Below are positions 42,784 through 45,269 of a stretch of DNA of 45,269 nt, piece by piece. The DNA is from Planctomycetaceae bacterium. Lineage in GTDB: Bacteria > Planctomycetota > Planctomycetia > Pirellulales > UBA1268. Location: NCBI GenBank assembly GCA_005791575.1, contig SXWA01000204.1:1-45269 (forward strand), written 5' to 3'. The notes beneath the pieces are model-generated. The model did not search any database, was not told the DNA's origin, and saw only the letters and a list, made by a program, of their open reading frames with translations. Made by a program: the position numbers and the translations under genes. Position 1 is the first letter of the stretch; the number at the start of each line of letters is the position of its first letter.

Positions 42784-44304
42784 ATGGCGGCCACTCCCCC
42801 GGCCGGCGGTGAATCCGCCGGGCTCACCTCGTCCGGTCGGCTCTCCGCCACCGGCTGGCTCGTCTGTGCGATCGCGGCCATCGGGTTCGCGTTCGATATC
42901 TACGAGCTGCTGATGCTGCCGCTGATCATCAAGCCGGCGATCCAGGAGCTCGCCAAGGGGGAGGTGCAGGCGCTCGTCGCCGCAGGGATGGCGCAGGCCG
43001 ACGCGGCGGCGCTGTGGAGCCCCGGCGGCAAGAGCTACGTCGGCTGGGCACGGACCCTGTTCTTCGTGCCGGCGATCGCCGGTGGCGTGTTCGGGCTGGT
43101 GGGTGGATATCTCACCGACCTGCTCGGACGCCGCCGTGTGCTCACCTTCAGCATCCTCCTCTACGCCTTCGCCGCGCTGGCCGCCGGGTTCGCCACCAGC
43201 CTGCCGCTGCTGCTGTTCTTCCGCTGCCTGGTGTTCATCGGGGTGTGCGTCGAGTTCGTGGCGGCCGTTGCCTGGCTGGCAGAACTCTTCCCCGACGCGA
43301 AGGCCCGGGAAAACGCCCTCGGCTGGACGCAGGCCTTCTCGTCGTTCGGCGGTCTGCTCGTCGGTGCCGCCAACATCCTCGCGGCGAAGTTCGCCCTCGC
43401 GCTGCCGGCGATCCACGGCGACCACCAGGCATGGCGCTACACGCTCATCTCCGGTGTCATCCCCGCGCTGCCGCTGATCCTCATCCGCCCCTTCCTGCCC
43501 GAAAGCCCGGTCTGGGCGCAGAAGAAGGCGGCCGGCACGCTGCGCCGGCCGAGCATCGCCGCGCTGTTCAGCCCCGAACTGGTGCGCACGACGGTCATGA
43601 CCACGCTCGTCTTCGCCGCCAGCTACGGGATCGCGTTCGGCGCCATCCAGCAGCTCCCCCAGATCCTCGGCGCCCAGAAGGGTGGGCATGCCGCGATCCT
43701 TGCCGAGGCGAAGTCGGCGCAGGAGGAGGCCGTGGCGAAGGCGGCCGCGAAGGGGGAGACGATTCCCCCCGGGCGGCTCAAGAGCATCGCCGGCAACGCC
43801 ACCGACGAGGCGGTGGCCGGCGTGACGATCTTCCAGGAGGTGGGCGGGCTCATGGGGCGCGTGCTCCTCGCCTTCGCGGCGCTGCGAATCGTCAGCCGGC
43901 GCACGCTCCTGCGCCTCTTCCAGTGGCCTGCGCTGCTGTTCGTGCCGGCGTTCTTCTGGTGGGTTTCGACCCAGCTCGGCAGTGCCGGATCGCTGACGGC
44001 GATCAAGGCGGGGGTGTTCATCGCCGGCCTGCTGACGGTGTCGCAATTCAGCTTCTGGGGGAACTACATCCCGCTGGTCTTCCCCACCCATCTCCGTGGC
44101 ACCGGCGAGAGCTTCGCCGCCAACATCGGCGGCCGCGTGCTGGGCACCGCCGCCGCCTGGCTGACGCTCACCTTCTCGGCGGCCAGCCCGCCCGATCCGG
44201 TGAAGATCGCGGTGGTGGGGGCGGCGGTCGCGGGCGCCTATGCCCTCGTCGGTGCGCTGCTCACCCACTGGCTCCCCGAACCGGGCGCCGACGTCGAGCA
44301 TTGA
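42784..44304 (+). CDS. MFS transporter
   Basis: 506 residues with about 12 predicted membrane segments. MFS motif A occurs as GYLTDLLGRRRVLTF (about 110-124), and LPESPVWAQKK follows the sixth helix, as in the sugar/SHS-type subfamily. A loop of about 60 residues (about 300-355) rich in Ala, Glu and Lys (EAKSAQEEAVAKAAAK) is unusual and charged. Substrate not inferable. The ATG at 42784 has GGAG nine nt upstream, and the upstream TTG start is unlikely. It is convergent with the PDZ protease gene. Confidence 0.9.
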   Translation: MAATPPAGGESAGLTSSGRLSATGWLVCAIAAIGFAFDIYELLMLPLIIKPAIQELAKGEVQALVAAGMAQADAAALWSPGGKSYVGWARTLFFVPAIAGGVFGLVGGYLTDLLGRRRVLTFSILLYAFAALAAGFATSLPLLLFFRCLVFIGVCVEFVAAVAWLAELFPDAKARENALGWTQAFSSFGGLLVGAANILAAKFALALPAIHGDHQAWRYTLISGVIPALPLILIRPFLPESPVWAQKKAAGTLRRPSIAALFSPELVRTTVMTTLVFAASYGIAFGAIQQLPQILGAQKGGHAAILAEAKSAQEEAVAKAAAKGETIPPGRLKSIAGNATDEAVAGVTIFQEVGGLMGRVLLAFAALRIVSRRTLLRLFQWPALLFVPAFFWWVSTQLGSAGSLTAIKAGVFIAGLLTVSQFSFWGNYIPLVFPTHLRGTGESFAANIGGRVLGTAAAWLTLTFSAASPPDPVKIAVVGAAVAGAYALVGALLTHWLPEPGADVEH

Positions 44305-44376
44305 GAGCGACCGGCCGGGTGAGCGCGTGCCGGTCGGGTCCCGGCCAAGCGCCGGGGCGGAGCACGGCTGCGGGCG

Positions 44377-45269
44377 TCATGGTGCCGCAGCGGGCTTCTC
44401 GTTCCACACCGCCAGCGGCCCCGGCGATCCCTGCGAGCGCACGCCGTTGTCGGTGAGGATCTCCTCGGTGGCGGCGATCGCCTCGCGCCGTGGGAAGACG
44501 AGCGGCGGCGATCCCCGGCCGGCGAACTCGAAGACGACGAATTCGCCGTCGGCGTCGCGGAGCAGCGCCACGAAGTGTTCGAGGTTCTTCACCGGCTGCT
44601 TGTTGACCGTTGCCACGACCCGGCCGGCCGGGCTGTCGTAGCCGCGCGAGAGGCGGTGCGGAAACAGCGGCGCGCAGACCATCACCAGCCGTTCCCCGGG
44701 GAAGGCGGGCTGGTCGGCGCGGCGCGTTGCGAGTGGATTGCCGATCGCCGCCATCACCGCGGCGAAGCGCGGGTTGGCCTCGAGCGACGCGGCATGCTCG
44801 GCGGTGGCCGCGGTGAACACCACCGGGCCGAAGACGAAATACTCGGGGTATCCCCCGCGCAGTTCCGGGAGCACGAGTGGCTGCTGCGTGGGGCAGGGCA
44901 CGCGCACCGTCTGTGCAACGCCGTCGCGGAGAACCGTCAGGGGCACCGCACCATCGACGGCGCTGCGCTGGACGTCGTAGAAGAACGACACACGCGGCAT
45001 CCCCTCCACGGTGATCGCGCCCTGGTCGTCGATGGGGGTGTCGCCGATCTTGGTGATCACGTCCCAGCGACGGAGGAGGGGGTCGGCGGCCGGCGTCTCC
45101 GGTTCGGTCACGATCACGCCGCTGGTCCCCTTGGCAACGCCGAGGGAGTCGCGCAGCGCCTGATTCTCCAGTTTGTCGACTTTCACGGCGAGCCGCGGCT
45201 TGCCGTCGTAGCGGCCGTCGGCGACGTCGGCGAGGAAGATCTCGATCTCCTCGGTGGGGATGATGTAGC
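44377..45269 (-). CDS. Deg9/HtrA-like serine protease, PDZ part only (cut by right edge)
   Basis: The last 297 or so residues are visible; the N-terminal trypsin-like domain lies beyond the edge. The block GYIIPTEEIEIFLADV-like at the window edge, followed by YDGKPRLAVKVDKLENQALRDSLG, matches plant-type Deg9/DegP2 proteases just after the catalytic domain. A PDZ domain (GTSGVIVTEPETPAADPLL, WDVITKIGDTPI) and a C-terminal second PDZ-like domain ending NEKPAAAP follow. Probably periplasmic protein quality control. The catalytic triad cannot be checked. Confidence 0.85.
   Translation of the reverse strand, partial: YIIPTEEIEIFLADVADGRYDGKPRLAVKVDKLENQALRDSLGVAKGTSGVIVTEPETPAADPLLRRWDVITKIGDTPIDDQGAITVEGMPRVSFFYDVQRSAVDGAVPLTVLRDGVAQTVRVPCPTQQPLVLPELRGGYPEYFVFGPVVFTAATAEHAASLEANPRFAAVMAAIGNPLATRRADQPAFPGERLVMVCAPLFPHRLSRGYDSPAGRVVATVNKQPVKNLEHFVALLRDADGEFVVFEFAGRGSPPLVFPRREAIAATEEILTDNGVRSQGSPGPLAVWNEKPAAAP

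Overview
The window reads as a high-GC chromosomal segment of a planctomycete, most likely in or near the Pirellulales. The inference rests on lineage-typical families: two DUF1501 plus DUF1549/DUF1553 'planctomycete cytochrome' pairs, a DUF4159 protein beside a MoxR/DUF58/BatA/vWA cluster, a solitary FhcC-type C1-transfer subunit, and long membrane or lipoprotein genes. No prophage, insertion sequence, CRISPR array or rRNA gene was found.

Layout. Positions 1-4844 (minus): a c-type cytochrome-like DUF1549/DUF1553 protein, a Tat-exported DUF1501 protein, and a MoxR ATPase cut by the left edge. tRNA-Pro(CGG) lies at 4999-5073, followed by a 469-nt gene-poor gap. Positions 5543-12506: a GT4 glycosyltransferase, RecJ, a Cys-cluster (YkgJ-like) protein, a B12-binding radical SAM enzyme, and a GAF-SpoIIE phosphatase. 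Positions 12619-17215 (minus): a second DUF1501/DUF1549-DUF1553 pair. Positions 17399-23330: HisS, an unknown lipoprotein, a YugP-type zinc metallopeptidase, and an alpha-toroid plus DUF4159 protein. Positions 23508-33247 (plus): MoxR (interrupted by an amber codon), DUF58, BatA-like and vWA/GATase-like membrane proteins, then a HAMP histidine kinase and an NtrC-type regulator. Positions 33258-38462 (minus): LexA with a long basic tail, a PPOx-fold protein, S7, S12, FhcC and two Hsp20 proteins. Positions 38810-42029 (plus): a small fatty-acid-like cassette (dehydratase, long ACP, dehydratase, KAS-II). Then come a Cys-repeat lipoprotein, an MFS transporter, and the C-terminal part of a Deg9-like PDZ protease cut by the right edge.

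Working together. The DUF1549/DUF1501 pairs probably act as exported redox or polymer-processing modules. The MoxR-DUF58-BatA-vWA block is a chaperone and membrane-scaffold system that here runs into a two-component pair. The 38.8-42.0 kb cassette looks like a dedicated acyl-ACP elongation unit without its own reductase or malonyl transferase. The least explained signals are a dispersed element built of five consecutive hairpins (three copies within 2 kb, each 3' of a minus-strand gene, with a fragment inside a gene start 31 kb away), a 4 x 27-nt hairpin array at a convergent junction, and the double lesion in the second moxR. Only the sequence was read. Family assignments are from recognised motifs, not database searches.
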